NCBI GenBank assembly: GCA_026399515.1
Contig: JAPLQT010000052.1
Coordinates: forward strand, 24,648-73,532
DNA: 48,885 nucleotides
Origin: Pseudomonadota bacterium
Lineage (GTDB): Bacteria; Pseudomonadota; Gammaproteobacteria; Burkholderiales; Rhodocyclaceae
Direction: 5' to 3'
Shown here: positions 7,596 to 17,686 of the stretch, piece after piece
How the letters are laid out: each line of letters begins with the position of its first letter
Position numbering within the stretch: position 1 is the stretch's first letter
Program-made: the position numbers and the translations under genes
The notes under the pieces: generated by a model
Seen by the model: only the letters and a program-made list of their open reading frames with translations
The model's database searches: none
Told to the model about the DNA's origin: nothing

Positions 7596-8017
7596 CAGAA
7601 TAGGGGCAGGTTCAGGCCGAGAAAGCGTTGAAAGACCAGGGCAATGCCGATCAGGACCGCCGAGATTTTGAGGTTACGGACTACCGAATAGGATGCACCG
7701 GCAAAGGAGGAGCAAAACACCAGGAACACGATGCCCGCGATCATGTTGAGATGCGCGGAGAGGACCGCAAACCCGCAAAGCCCGATAAGGACAAGGGCTA
7801 TGTTTCTCATGTTGTAGTTCAGGGGCACGGGCTTGACGAAGCGCGAACGCACCACGGTGGCCAGGCCTATCAAGAACAGCAGGCAACTCACCACGAGAGG
7901 AAACATGCCGGGGCCGGCTCTGCTGAATTCGCCGAGTTTGTATTTCAGCGACGTCAGCCCGAAGATCAGAGCAATCGCCATGAGGAACAGCCCTCTCACG
8001 AGATTTAGGTTATTCAT
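7595..8017 (-). CDS. tctB: Tripartite tricarboxylate transporter, small permease TctB
   Basis: A protein of about 140 residues with four predicted membrane helices and the TctB-like GPGMFPLVVSCLLFLIG segment. It is the small, poorly conserved membrane subunit that works with TctA. I chose the ATG at 8017; a TTG at 8032 overlapping the tctC stop is the alternative, and neither has a clear ribosome-binding site. It lies between tctC and tctA on the same strand. Confidence 0.88.
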   Translation of the reverse strand: MNNLNLVRGLFLMAIALIFGLTSLKYKLGEFSRAGPGMFPLVVSCLLFLIGLATVVRSRFVKPVPLNYNMRNIALVLIGLCGFAVLSAHLNMIAGIVFLVFCSSFAGASYSVVRNLKISAVLIGIALVFQRFLGLNLPLF

Positions 8018-8028
8018 GTCGATGACGA

Positions 8029-8994
8029 TCAACTCGGTTTAAGATTTGCTTCGCGAATCAACTTCTCGTAGCGGACGCGTTCGCTGTGAATCAGTTCGCC
8101 GAACTTCTCCGCCGTCGTCGGCAATACTTCACCACCAACGGAATTCATACGCTCTTTGACCTCCGCGGAGGCGAGCGCTTTTTGCACTTCCGCATGCAGC
8201 TTCACAATGATGGCCTTGGGTGTCGCTGCAGGAGCAATCAAGCCATACCAAACCGACGCCTCGAAGCCGGCGTAACCCGATTCGGCAATCGTCGGAACTC
8301 CCGGCAGTATCGACGAACGGCTGGTACTCATCGCCGCGATTACATGCAGTTTTCCCGAGTTGTGATGAGGCAATGCCTCCAGCGCATTGACCGCCACCAG
8401 GGGCACCTGTCCGCCGATCACATCGACGATTGCCGGTGCTCCACCGCGGTAGGGAATGTGCGTGAGTGAGACGCCCGCGGCTCGGGCAAACAACTCGACC
8501 GCAAGATGGGGCGTCGAGCCGTTGCCGGGGGTCGCATAGTTGATCGTGCCCGGGGCTGATTTTGCGGCGGAAATCAACTTGCTCAATGATGAATAGGGGG
8601 AAGTCGCAGTTGTGGCGATCACCACCGGCACTTTTCCAACCAGGGACACAGGCGCGACGTCGCGATCAGGATCAAACGGAGGCGGCTGGTAGAGCGACGC
8701 ATTGGCGGAAATTGCATTTGCCGTCATCATCAACGTGTAACCGTCCGCCGGACTATCGATCAAGGAGCGGACCGCGATATTGGTGCCGGCACCTGGCTTG
8801 TTATCGACGAGCACTGGCTGTCCCAAGCTTGCCGAGAGCTTCTGCCCGATGGTGCGCGCAATGATATCCACGGCTCCACCCGGAGAGTAGCCGACGATCA
8901 GCTTGATGGGTTTGGTCGGATATGCCTGCGCAAACGCCGCCGGCGCAACGCAAAAGCTTAATAGCAAGGACAACAACAGACGAAATGAATTCAT
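8029..8994 (-). CDS. tctC: Bug/TctC-family periplasmic solute-binding protein
   Basis: A signal peptide (MNSF, hydrophobic core, cleavage at AFA-QAYP) is followed by the Bug-family fold: YPTKPIKLIVGYSPGGAVDI, then PGAGTNIAVRSL, then NYATPGNGSTPHLAVELF and a VPTIAESGYAGFE segment. Such proteins bind carboxylates or similar small molecules in the periplasm and deliver them to TctAB. I chose the ATG at 8994 because the signal peptide begins there; the frame is open to 9039. Mature length matches the family (about 300). It heads the tct operon. Confidence 0.92.
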   Translation of the reverse strand: MNSFRLLLSLLLSFCVAPAAFAQAYPTKPIKLIVGYSPGGAVDIIARTIGQKLSASLGQPVLVDNKPGAGTNIAVRSLIDSPADGYTLMMTANAISANASLYQPPPFDPDRDVAPVSLVGKVPVVIATTATSPYSSLSKLISAAKSAPGTINYATPGNGSTPHLAVELFARAAGVSLTHIPYRGGAPAIVDVIGGQVPLVAVNALEALPHHNSGKLHVIAAMSTSRSSILPGVPTIAESGYAGFEASVWYGLIAPAATPKAIIVKLHAEVQKALASAEVKERMNSVGGEVLPTTAEKFGELIHSERVRYEKLIREANLKPS

Positions 8995-9096
8995 GGTCTT
9001 AATACCTTTCACAATGGGCAAAACAAATCGGTACGGCAAAATCTTAAGGTCACACCACCTGCATGGAGTGGAAATGATAGCCGAGTGTCATCACTT

Positions 9097-9920
9097 CTAT
9101 TGGGAATCCAATATCCCGCGCAGTCCCGCCTTTTCCGCTGCCGCCTTGACGAAGCCTTCCGCCCTGGCATCGTGTGCAAACTTGCGCACAAACGGCAGTC
9201 CTTGATCTCGCCCCTTGGGAATCGCGATGGCATGGCGTTCGATACCCCAGCGCCCCTCCAGTACCTTCGAACCGGGCAATTCGTCAGCCATCTCGAACAG
9301 GGTTGCCTTGTTGGTGGCAAAGGCGTCTATCTTCCCGAGGCCAGCAAGCCGACGCCGAGTTTCACCGTTGCGGCTCTCACCACGTTGGCCTTCTTGAGAT
9401 CTTTCGAGAGCGTGCTATCGGAGGAACTCTTTTCCGTCACTCCGACACGAACGCCTGGCTGATCCACGTCGGCCAAGCGCAAGATCATGGTCCTGCGGGG
9501 AACCAGATAGCCAAGTTCGATTTCCAGATAAGGCTCCGTGAAGTCCATGTCCTTCGCCCGCGCCGGCGAGGCGTTGGTGAAAACGACGTCAACGTTCCCG
9601 GACTTCACAGCTTCCAGTACTTCGGCGTTCCTGGAGAACACTACCAATTCGTGCGGCACGCCCAGCCGTCGCGCCAGCTCTCTGCCCAGATCATGTACCA
9701 CGCCTCTTGGCTCGACTTCTGCATTGCCCTGAAGAATGGACGTTGGGGTTCCCGGATAGAGTCCGACTCGCAGCTTGCCGGTCGGTGCGAGAACCCTTTG
9801 CATTTCGGCGTCGCGAGTCCGGTCCATACCGGCGCAGGAGACCAGCAGCGCGCCAGTCAACGCAAATAGCGCGATGCGGATCGCGAACCAAGCGCGAGAT
9901 GGTCCGCCGTCACTCTTCAT
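9097..9920 (-). pseudogene. Family 3 extracellular solute-binding protein gene, frameshifted
   Basis: The first 197 codons (9920 to 9327) encode a lipoprotein-type signal (SCAG) and a family 3 binding-protein domain: LRVGLYPGTPTSI, LARRLGVP, GNVDVVFTNASPARAKDMDFT. Right after LASG the frame hits a stop. The -1 frame continues the same protein without interruption (KIDAFATNKATLFEMADELP, then GRWGIERHAIAIPKGRDQG) to 9097. One missing base near 9336-9341, plausibly an A from an A-run, explains it. This is either a recent pseudogene or a sequencing error. The intact protein would bind an amino acid or similar ligand. Confidence 0.8.
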
Positions 9921-9963
9921 AAAACCTCCTCTTCGCTCGCATTATGCGTGCTTTTTGGAAACC

Positions 9964-10171
9964 TCATTGTTTCCCGATCTTAGCGTGTTCAATCACGTTG
10001 CGCCATTTGACGACTTCTGCTTCGAGCAAAATATTGAAACCTTCAGGCGAGTGATAATATTGACCGCGTCTTGGCGGGTGCTGCCAAACCATTCCACGAG
10101 GTGGCGGAATACGCCGCCAATCCGCTTTCGGCAATTGTTGGCACAGCAAGGTTCGCCAGTGATTTTGTCAT
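9964..10171 (-). pseudogene. Remnant of a second Bug/TctC-family gene (C-terminal pieces)
   Basis: Minus-strand translation gives VPTIAESGLAAYSATSWNGL, a hallmark C-terminal Bug motif, in one frame, ending at a stop. The neighbouring frame then gives SPEGFNILLEAEVVKWRNVI and a terminal AKIGKQ, which is the usual Bug C-terminus. About 30 residues normally found between the two pieces are missing, and the N-terminal two-thirds of the gene is absent. It is a decayed copy near the intact tctC and not a functional gene. Confidence 0.75.
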
Positions 10172-10216
10172 CCTGTATCATTTGGTCCAATTGGAATCAC
10201 GAAGGGAGAACGACAC

Positions 10217-10879
10217 ATGGGAACCATGATCGATGTCAGCCGCCCGGATGGCGCATCCATACGGGCCTATCTTGCCAGCGCCGGTCAGAATCGGCCGTGT
10301 GTCGTCGTCATCCAGGAATGGTGGGGACTGAACGACCAGATCCGCGGCGTTGCGGATCGCTTTGCCCAAGCCGGCTATACCGCACTCGCCCCCGATCTTT
10401 ATCAGGGCCGGGTCACCCAAAAACCCGATGAGGCCAGCCATTTGATGAACGGACTGGATTTCCCCGGAGCCACGCATCAGGATATTCGGGGAGCGGTACA
10501 ATATCTCAAGAAAATCGGTGACAAAGTTGGCGTGATGGGGTTTTGCATGGGCGGCGCGCTGGCTATCGCCGCGGCAGCCCACGTTCCGGAAGTTTCTGCC
10601 GCCGTCTGCTTCTATGGAATGCCGCCCAGGGAGTTCGCCGACCCGGCCGACATCCGGATTCCATTTCAGGGACATTTCGCCAATCAAGACGACTGGGTCA
10701 CGCCGCAACTGGTCGATGGCTTGGAAAAAGCCATGCAGGCGGCGGGCAACCCGGCTGAAATATTTCGCTACGCCGCCCACCATGCATTTTTCAATCAGCT
10801 TCGCCCCGAGGTTTATGACGCCGCGTGTTCCGCACTCGCCTGGGAGCGCATGCTCGAGTTCCTCGGCCGCAGCCTCTAG
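10217..10879 (+). CDS. Dienelactone hydrolase family protein
   Basis: The 220-residue alpha/beta hydrolase matches the usual length of carboxymethylenebutenolidase-like enzymes. The nucleophile is Cys110 in GFCMGG, the acid is Asp158 or Asp159 in ANQDDWV, and the base is His189 in AAHHAFFN. An EWWG motif near residue 34 is typical. The ribosome-binding site GGGAGA precedes the ATG at 10217. The family hydrolyses dienelactones in chloroaromatic breakdown, but many members have other ester substrates and no ring-cleavage genes are nearby. Cytoplasmic. Confidence 0.9.
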   Translation: MGTMIDVSRPDGASIRAYLASAGQNRPCVVVIQEWWGLNDQIRGVADRFAQAGYTALAPDLYQGRVTQKPDEASHLMNGLDFPGATHQDIRGAVQYLKKIGDKVGVMGFCMGGALAIAAAAHVPEVSAAVCFYGMPPREFADPADIRIPFQGHFANQDDWVTPQLVDGLEKAMQAAGNPAEIFRYAAHHAFFNQLRPEVYDAACSALAWERMLEFLGRSL

Positions 10880-10918
10880 CCAGGCACGCGCTTCCGAATA
10901 GGCGCGCGCCTCGCTGTT

Positions 10919-12457
10919 TCAGACCTGGGGATTGACCCTCTCCAGCGTCGATTGGAGCTTGTTGAGTGCATTCAGGTAAGCCTTGGCGGACGCGACCACG
11001 ATGTCGGTGTCGGAGCCCTGCCCGTTCACGATGCGACCCTCCTTGGACAACCGGACGGTAACCTCGCCCTGGGCGTCGGTGCCGGTCGTGATGGCGTTGA
11101 CCGAATAGAGCAGCAGGTCCGCGCCGCTTTGCGCAACGCTCTCGATGGCCTTGAACGCCGCATCCACCGGGCCGCTGCCGTCCGCCGTGGCTTGCTGCTC
11201 GGCGCCGCCGACCGTCAGCGTAATTTGCGCGGTCGGCGTTTCGCCGGTCTCGGAATGGAAGCGCGAATACACCAGGCGGTAATGTTCGTGTTCCGGAGTC
11301 ACCGCTTCATCGCTCATCAGGGCGTGCAGATCCTCGTCGAAGATATCGTGTTTCTTGTCGGCGAGTTCCTTGAAACGGGCAAACGCGGCATTCAACACCT
11401 GCTCTGAGTCGGCCTCGGTGCCGAGTTCCTTTAGCCGCGCCTTGAATGCGGTACGCCCCGAATGCTTGCCCAGGACAAGCTTGTTGGCGTTCCAGCCGAC
11501 ATCCTCGGCGCGCATGATTTCATAGGTCTCGCGATGCTTCAGCACGCCGTCCTGGTGGATGCCGGCTTCGTGGGAGAATGCGTTGGCGCCAACGATGGCT
11601 TTGTTGGGCTGGACCGGGAAGCCGGTGATGCTCGAAATCATTTTCGATGCGGAAAGGATCAAGGTGGTGTCGATGCGCGTGTCGCAAGGAAAGATGTCCT
11701 GGCGTGTGCGCACCGCCATGACGATTTCCTCCAGCGCCGTGTTGCCGGCGCGCTCGCCGAGACCGTTGATGGTGCATTCCACCTGGCGCGCCCCGGCCAT
11801 GACGGCTGCCAGGGAATTGGCCACGGCAAGACCGAGATCGTTGTGGCAATGCACCGACCAGATCACCTTGTCGGAATTCGGAATCCGACTGCGCAGACTG
11901 CGGATGCGATCGGCAAACTGTTCCGGCACGTTGTAGCCCACCGTGTCCGGAATATTGATGACGGTGGCGCCCTCCTTGATCACCGCTTCGATGATGCGGC
12001 AAAGGAAGTCGAGTTCGGAACGGCCGGCGTCCTCGGGGGAAAATTCGATATTGTCCGTGCCGTTTCGGGCATAGCGCACGGCGTTCACCGCGGCCGTGAC
12101 GACCTCGTCGGGCGACATGCGCAGCTTCTTTTCCATATGGATGGCGCTGGTCGCAATGAAGGTGTGGATGCGCCCCGATCTGGCCGGCTTGATGGCTTCG
12201 AGGGCGCGCGCGATGTCCTTGTCGTTGGTGCGGCACAGCGCGGCGACGGTACTCTCCTTGATCGCCTCGGCGACCGCGCGTACCGCCTCGAAATCGCCAT
12301 TAGAGGCGGCGGGGAAACCGGCCTCGATCACGTCAACCCGCATTTTTTCGAGTTGCCGTGCGATGCGCACCTTCTCCTCGCGGGTCATCGACGCGCCCGG
12401 GCTTTGTTCGCCATCGCGCAAAGTGGTGTCGAATATTATCAAGTGCTCTTTAGCCAT
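10919..12457 (-). CDS. leuA: 2-isopropylmalate synthase
   Basis: Catalyses the first committed step of leucine synthesis, condensing acetyl-CoA with 2-oxoisovalerate. The N-terminal HMGL-like TIM barrel begins with [13 protein letters not shown] and contains the metal-binding HCHNDLGLA motif and [11 protein letters not shown]-terminal LeuA regulatory domain (about residues 370-505) should bind leucine for feedback inhibition. Length (512) is normal. The second of two adjacent ATGs (12457) is better spaced from GGAGA than the first (12460). It ends the ilv-psd-pssA-leuA run on the minus strand. Confidence 0.96.
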   Translation of the reverse strand: MAKEHLIIFDTTLRDGEQSPGASMTREEKVRIARQLEKMRVDVIEAGFPAASNGDFEAVRAVAEAIKESTVAALCRTNDKDIARALEAIKPARSGRIHTFIATSAIHMEKKLRMSPDEVVTAAVNAVRYARNGTDNIEFSPEDAGRSELDFLCRIIEAVIKEGATVINIPDTVGYNVPEQFADRIRSLRSRIPNSDKVIWSVHCHNDLGLAVANSLAAVMAGARQVECTINGLGERAGNTALEEIVMAVRTRQDIFPCDTRIDTTLILSASKMISSITGFPVQPNKAIVGANAFSHEAGIHQDGVLKHRETYEIMRAEDVGWNANKLVLGKHSGRTAFKARLKELGTEADSEQVLNAAFARFKELADKKHDIFDEDLHALMSDEAVTPEHEHYRLVYSRFHSETGETPTAQITLTVGGAEQQATADGSGPVDAAFKAIESVAQSGADLLLYSVNAITTGTDAQGEVTVRLSKEGRIVNGQGSDTDIVVASAKAYLNALNKLQSTLERVNPQV

Positions 12458-12549
12458 CATCTTCTCCAGGAAAATCAGAATGCAATCTCGCCAAGCTGGG
12501 CGGACAAGCCGCCAAGCTCAATGTACTGCCGAATTGTGGGTGGGGTTTT

Positions 12550-12660
12550 TTAGCGCGCGCGGCGCAGCAGCGGCCGCAGCGCGGAGCGCAGGGGCAGCCT
12601 CGCCAGCAGCAGGGCGGAGAGAATCAGGAACAGGGCGGAAAATGCGAGAATCGAAATCAT
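12550..12660 (-). CDS. Leu-rich small ORF between pssA and leuA (candidate leader peptide or membrane peptide)
   Basis: A 36-codon frame starts at the ATG at 12660 and stops at TAA 12550-12552, about 90 bases before leuA. The peptide is one hydrophobic helix followed by an Arg-rich tail. Twelve of 36 residues are leucine, including three consecutive CTG codons. The position and leucine content recall leu leader peptides. However, the codons are common ones, no strong ribosome-binding site is seen, and the only hairpin downstream (GGCGG/CCGCC) lacks a U-run. A single-span membrane peptide or a chance ORF is equally possible. Confidence 0.35.
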   Translation of the reverse strand: MISILAFSALFLILSALLLARLPLRSALRPLLRRAR

Positions 12661-12692
12661 GCCGGGACTATAAACGCAACATCGCGTCAGCG

Positions 12693-13448
12693 TCAACTCG
12701 TCTTGCGACGCTGTAGCCATTGCCAGGCCCAGATCGCATAACCGGACAAGGCGTAGCCGAGGAACAAGGCGAACAGCACTCCGGGCGGATAGCTGCCAAG
12801 CAGGATATAACCGAGGCCGATAGCCGGGACCACGATGAAAGGCACACTGCGCCGCAAGTTGATGTCCTTGCCGCTCCAGTACTTGACGTTGCTGACCATG
12901 GTCACGCCGGCGAAGATGGTCAGGATGCAGGCATACCAGCGCGCCTCCTCACCCGAATAGCCCAGGTCGAGCATCACCCACACCAGTCCGGCGACCAAAG
13001 CGGCTGCCGCGGGACTCGGCAGGCCCTGGAAATATCGCTTGTCGATGATGTCGATGTTGGTATTGAAACGGGCCAGCCTCAGCGCGGCACAGGCGCAGTA
13101 GACAAACGCCGCGATCCAGCCGAGCTTGCCCATGCCCTTCAAAGCCCATTCATAAACCACCAGCGACGGCGCGGCGCCAAACGACACCATGTCGGAAAGC
13201 GAATCGTATTCGGCGCCAAAGGCGCTCTGGGTATGGGTCAGCCTGGCGACGCGGCCATCCAGGCCGTCGAACACCATGGCAATGAAGATGGCGACCGCCG
13301 AATATTCGAAACGGCCGTTCATCGCCTGGACGATGGCATAGAAACCCGCGAACAAGGCCGCGGTGGTGAACAGGTTGGGCAGGATGTAGATCCCGCGCCG
13401 ACGCAGTTCCGGATTCATGAGGGTTTTGCGGGGACGAATCACGGGCAT
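12693..13448 (-). CDS. pssA: CDP-diacylglycerol-serine O-phosphatidyltransferase
   Basis: Makes phosphatidylserine from CDP-diacylglycerol and serine in the inner membrane. The CDP-alcohol phosphotransferase signature D-G-x2-A-R-x8-G-x3-D-x3-D is complete, running from Asp64 to Asp86. About seven membrane helices and the 251-residue length fit the small, membrane-embedded PssA type. An alternative start is the ATG at 13418 (MNPELRRRG). psd, the next enzyme of the pathway, lies directly upstream on the same strand. Confidence 0.94.
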   Translation of the reverse strand: MPVIRPRKTLMNPELRRRGIYILPNLFTTAALFAGFYAIVQAMNGRFEYSAVAIFIAMVFDGLDGRVARLTHTQSAFGAEYDSLSDMVSFGAAPSLVVYEWALKGMGKLGWIAAFVYCACAALRLARFNTNIDIIDKRYFQGLPSPAAAALVAGLVWVMLDLGYSGEEARWYACILTIFAGVTMVSNVKYWSGKDINLRRSVPFIVVPAIGLGYILLGSYPPGVLFALFLGYALSGYAIWAWQWLQRRKTS

Positions 13449-13511
13449 ATGAATATCACGCGGTCTTGTCGAAACACATGCATTGTAAGGGTAGTAGGCA
13501 CCCTTGGGGAT

Positions 13512-14153
13512 TCACTGCAATTCGGCCAGGATGGTCGAGGATGCCCGGACTTTGTCGCCGATCGTCACCTTGATGCGGGTATCCAGCGGCAGATAGACAT
13601 CGACCCTGGAGCCGAAGCGGATGAAACCATAGCGCTGGCCGCGCTGCAGGGTTGCACCTGCGCCGACATAACACAGGATGCGCCGCGCAATCAGTCCGGC
13701 CACCTGGACGCAGGTCACGTCGTGGCCGGTGGCGGTGCGCAGCCACAGCGCATTGCGCTCGTTTTCGGTGGATGCCTTGTCGAGATCGGCATTGACGAAC
13801 TTACCGGGTTGGTACCAACGCTGCCTGACTTCTCCGTCCACGGGGCTGCGGTTGGAATGGACGTTGAACACGTTCATGAACACGCTGACCTTGAGGGCAT
13901 CGCGATCCAGCCAGGTGTCACGCACCGGCTCGATGGCGACGATGCGCCCGTCGGCCGGCGACAACACGCTGTTGGCATCGCCGGGGATGGGCCGCGGCGG
14001 GTCGCGAAAGAACTGTAGACAGAAGAGACAGGCCAGCCATAGTGGCCAGGACCATATCAAGCCGCCCGCTCCCGTGAACATCAAGGCGAAACCGAGCGTG
14101 ATGCCGATGAACGGCCAGCCCTCGCGGGCAATAATCGGATGGGGATAGTTCAT
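13512..14153 (-). CDS. psd: Phosphatidylserine decarboxylase proenzyme
   Basis: Converts phosphatidylserine to phosphatidylethanolamine. The 213-residue protein is the short PSD-A type, with two N-terminal hydrophobic segments and the core motifs LSPADGRI and [16 protein letters not shown]. The self-cleavage site that creates the pyruvoyl group is Gly181-Ser182 in [11 protein letters not shown]. It lies between ilvC and pssA on the minus strand, an arrangement common in Betaproteobacteria. Confidence 0.95.
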   Translation of the reverse strand: MNYPHPIIAREGWPFIGITLGFALMFTGAGGLIWSWPLWLACLFCLQFFRDPPRPIPGDANSVLSPADGRIVAIEPVRDTWLDRDALKVSVFMNVFNVHSNRSPVDGEVRQRWYQPGKFVNADLDKASTENERNALWLRTATGHDVTCVQVAGLIARRILCYVGAGATLQRGQRYGFIRFGSRVDVYLPLDTRIKVTIGDKVRASSTILAELQ

Positions 14154-14218
14154 TCTCTAGCAGTGGAGAATGCGGGGCCAGCGTCTAATGCGCCCCACGG
14201 ATTCATCCACGCGCCGTT

Positions 14219-15256
<1,038 letters not shown>

Positions 15257-15316
15257 TCACGGAAATCACGGAGGATACAGAGTGCATAAGCGCTCCCAAA
15301 TCCCCCGAGGCTTGAA

Positions 15317-15814
15317 TCAAACTTTGAGTATCCGGTCGCCGCGACCGATGCCGCAAACGCCGGTACGGACGGTTTCCAGTATCAGCGCCTTGCCGATGGT
15401 TTCCAGGAAAGCATCGAGCTTGGAATTGTTGCCGGTCAGCTCGATGACATAGGTGGACTCGGTCACGTCGATGATGCGGCCACGGAAGATGTCGGCGATT
15501 CGCTTCATTTCCTCGCGTTCCTTGCCGGTAGCGCGAACCTTCACCAGCATCAACTCGCGTTCGACGTGGGCGGCCTCGGAAAGATCGACCACCTTGACGA
15601 CCTCGATCAGCTTGTTCAGCTGCTTGGTAATCTGTTCGATGACGTCGTCCGATCCGACACTGACGATGGTCATGCGCGACAGCGAGGAATCCTCGGTCGG
15701 CGCCACCGTCAGCGACTCGATGTTGTAGGCGCGCGCCGAGAACAGGCCGGAAACGCGTGACAGCGCCCCGGCTTCGTTTTCCAGAAGTATTGAAATAATG
15801 TGTCGCATATTCAT
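15317..15814 (-). CDS. ilvH: Acetolactate synthase small (regulatory) subunit
   Basis: Regulatory subunit that activates the large subunit and confers valine feedback inhibition. The ACT domain begins HIISILLENEAGALSRVSGL and continues with ARAYNIESLTVAPTED. The C-terminal domain ends in RTGVCGIGRGDRIL. Length (165) is normal. Two ATGs six bases apart (15814 and 15808) share one AGGA ribosome-binding site; most relatives begin at the second. It lies 14 bases downstream of ilvI. Confidence 0.96.
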   Translation of the reverse strand: MNMRHIISILLENEAGALSRVSGLFSARAYNIESLTVAPTEDSSLSRMTIVSVGSDDVIEQITKQLNKLIEVVKVVDLSEAAHVERELMLVKVRATGKEREEMKRIADIFRGRIIDVTESTYVIELTGNNSKLDAFLETIGKALILETVRTGVCGIGRGDRILKV

Positions 15815-15828
15815 TCGTTCCTAGCGCT

Positions 15829-17538
15829 TCACAGGTCTTCAGCCAGGATCATCTCGGAAAGACCCTTGCCGGCCGCAATCATCGGAAACACGTTGGCGGT
15901 CTGGTCGGTGATGAAATCCATGAAAACGAGTTCGTTCTTGTGCGTGGTGAAGGCTTGCTGCATGGCCGATTCAACGTCCTGAGGTTTCGTGATATGCATG
16001 CCGACATGGCCGTAGGCTTCAGCGAGCTTGACGAAGTCCGGCAAGGCGTCGACATAGGACTCGGCGTAACGGTTGCCGTGGAACATCTCCTGCCATTGAC
16101 GCACCATGCCGAGGTAGCGATTGTTCAGATTGATGATCTTGATCGGCAATCGATACTGCTTGCAGGTCGACAACTCCTGGATGCACATCTGGATCGACGC
16201 TTCTCCGGTAACGCAGGCGACGGTCGCTTTCGGATTGGCAAAATGCGCACCCATGGCGGCAGGCAGGCCAAAACCCATCGTTCCAAGTCCGCCGGAGTTG
16301 ATCCAGCGGCGCGGCTTGTCGAACTTGTAGTACTGCGCGGCCCACATCTGATGCTGACCGACGTCGGAGGTAATGATGGCGTCACCGCCCGTGACTTGGT
16401 AGAGCTTTTCGATGACCAGCTGCGGCATGATGACTTTGCTGTTCGGCTTGTACTTCAGGCAGTTCCGGGCGCGCCATGCCTCGATCTGCGTCCACCAGGC
16501 GGCCAGCGCCTTGGCGTCGGACTTGGCTTCGGCCGCATCGAGCTGTTTTTGCAGGTCGTCGAGAACATCCGCGACGTTACCGACTATGGGCACATCCACC
16601 TTGACGCGTTTTGAAATCGACGACGGATCGATGTCGATGTGGATGATCTTGCGCTGGACCTCATTGAAGTGCGCCGTGTTGCCGATGACGCGGTCATCGA
16701 AACGGGCGCCGATGGCCAACAGCACATCGCAATTCTGCATCGCCATGTTGGCTTCGTAGGTGCCGTGCAGGCCGAGCATGCCGACGAACTGCTTGTCGGT
16801 CGCCGGATAACCGCCCAGGCCCATCAAGGTGTTGGTGATCGGGAAGCCCAGCGCTTTGACCAGCTTGGTCAGCTTGCCGGCCGCATCGGAAAGTATCACG
16901 CCGCCACCTGTGTAGACCATGGGCCTCTTGGCATCGAGGAGGAGTTGCAGGGCTTTCTTGATCTGTCCCGTATGTCCCTTGATCACGGGATTGTAGGAAC
17001 GCATCGAGACGCTCTTCGGGTATTCGAACTCGTACTTGTGATTGCTGATGTCTTTCGGAATATCCACCAGTACCGGTCCCGGACGCCCGCTCTTGGCCAG
17101 GAAAAAAGCCTTCTTGATGGTAATCGCAAGATCCTTGACATCCTTCACCAGGAAGTTGTGCTTGACGCACGGGCGGGTGATGCCCACCGTATCGCACTCC
17201 TGGAAGGCATCCTGGCCGATATAGGCCGTCGGCACCTGGCCGGTGATCACCACCAGCGGGATGGAATCCATGTAAGCGGTGGCGATGCCGGTGACGGCAT
17301 TGGTGACGCCAGGGCCCGATGTCACCATGGCCACGCCGACCCTCTGGGAGGATCGCGAATAGGCGTCGGCCGCATGCACAGCAGCCTGTTCATGACGCAC
17401 CAGGATATGCTTGAACTGATCCTGTTTAAACATCGCGTCATAGATGTACAACACCGAGCCGCCAGGATAGCCGAACACGAACTCGACCTTTTCTTCCTGC
17501 AAGCACCTGATTACAATTTCCGCACCCGTCAAAACCAT
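15829..17538 (-). CDS. ilvI: Acetolactate synthase large (catalytic) subunit
   Basis: ThDP-dependent condensation of two pyruvates, or pyruvate with 2-oxobutyrate. The protein starts MVLTGAEIVIRCL. The catalytic Glu lies in LVRHEQAAVHAADAYSR. The central FAD-binding domain contains MLGLHGTYEANMA. The ThDP/Mg motif is TGEASIQM followed by NLNNRYLGMV; this Glu-containing variant of the usual GDG is, to my memory, shared by betaproteobacterial enzymes. I prefer the start at 17538 because the upstream 22 codons (to 17604) are not family-like. The gene heads the ilv-psd-pssA-leuA run. ilvB is an equally used name. Confidence 0.95.
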   Translation of the reverse strand: MVLTGAEIVIRCLQEEKVEFVFGYPGGSVLYIYDAMFKQDQFKHILVRHEQAAVHAADAYSRSSQRVGVAMVTSGPGVTNAVTGIATAYMDSIPLVVITGQVPTAYIGQDAFQECDTVGITRPCVKHNFLVKDVKDLAITIKKAFFLAKSGRPGPVLVDIPKDISNHKYEFEYPKSVSMRSYNPVIKGHTGQIKKALQLLLDAKRPMVYTGGGVILSDAAGKLTKLVKALGFPITNTLMGLGGYPATDKQFVGMLGLHGTYEANMAMQNCDVLLAIGARFDDRVIGNTAHFNEVQRKIIHIDIDPSSISKRVKVDVPIVGNVADVLDDLQKQLDAAEAKSDAKALAAWWTQIEAWRARNCLKYKPNSKVIMPQLVIEKLYQVTGGDAIITSDVGQHQMWAAQYYKFDKPRRWINSGGLGTMGFGLPAAMGAHFANPKATVACVTGEASIQMCIQELSTCKQYRLPIKIINLNNRYLGMVRQWQEMFHGNRYAESYVDALPDFVKLAEAYGHVGMHITKPQDVESAMQQAFTTHKNELVFMDFITDQTANVFPMIAAGKGLSEMILAEDL

Positions 17539-17686
17539 CTTATTATCCACAACCCAGTCTTTGTCAAAACATATAACCTTACTGGCTGGCCCGAGTTTGG
17601 TCAAGGCATTACAGCTTGGTCATCAATCGGTTATTCTATCCGCTTTCCAATTATTTCTTCGCCGACACGGCGATTGAGGATATTTC

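Noticed and set aside
6243-7631. 462-codon plus-strand frame opposite tctA and tctB
   Set aside because: It is antisense to a confidently identified TctA; its His/Gln/Ala-rich composition is what antisense reading of a hydrophobic gene gives.
12720-14018. 432-codon plus-strand frame opposite pssA and psd
   Set aside because: Antisense to two enzymes with complete catalytic motifs; no independent motif or ribosome-binding site.
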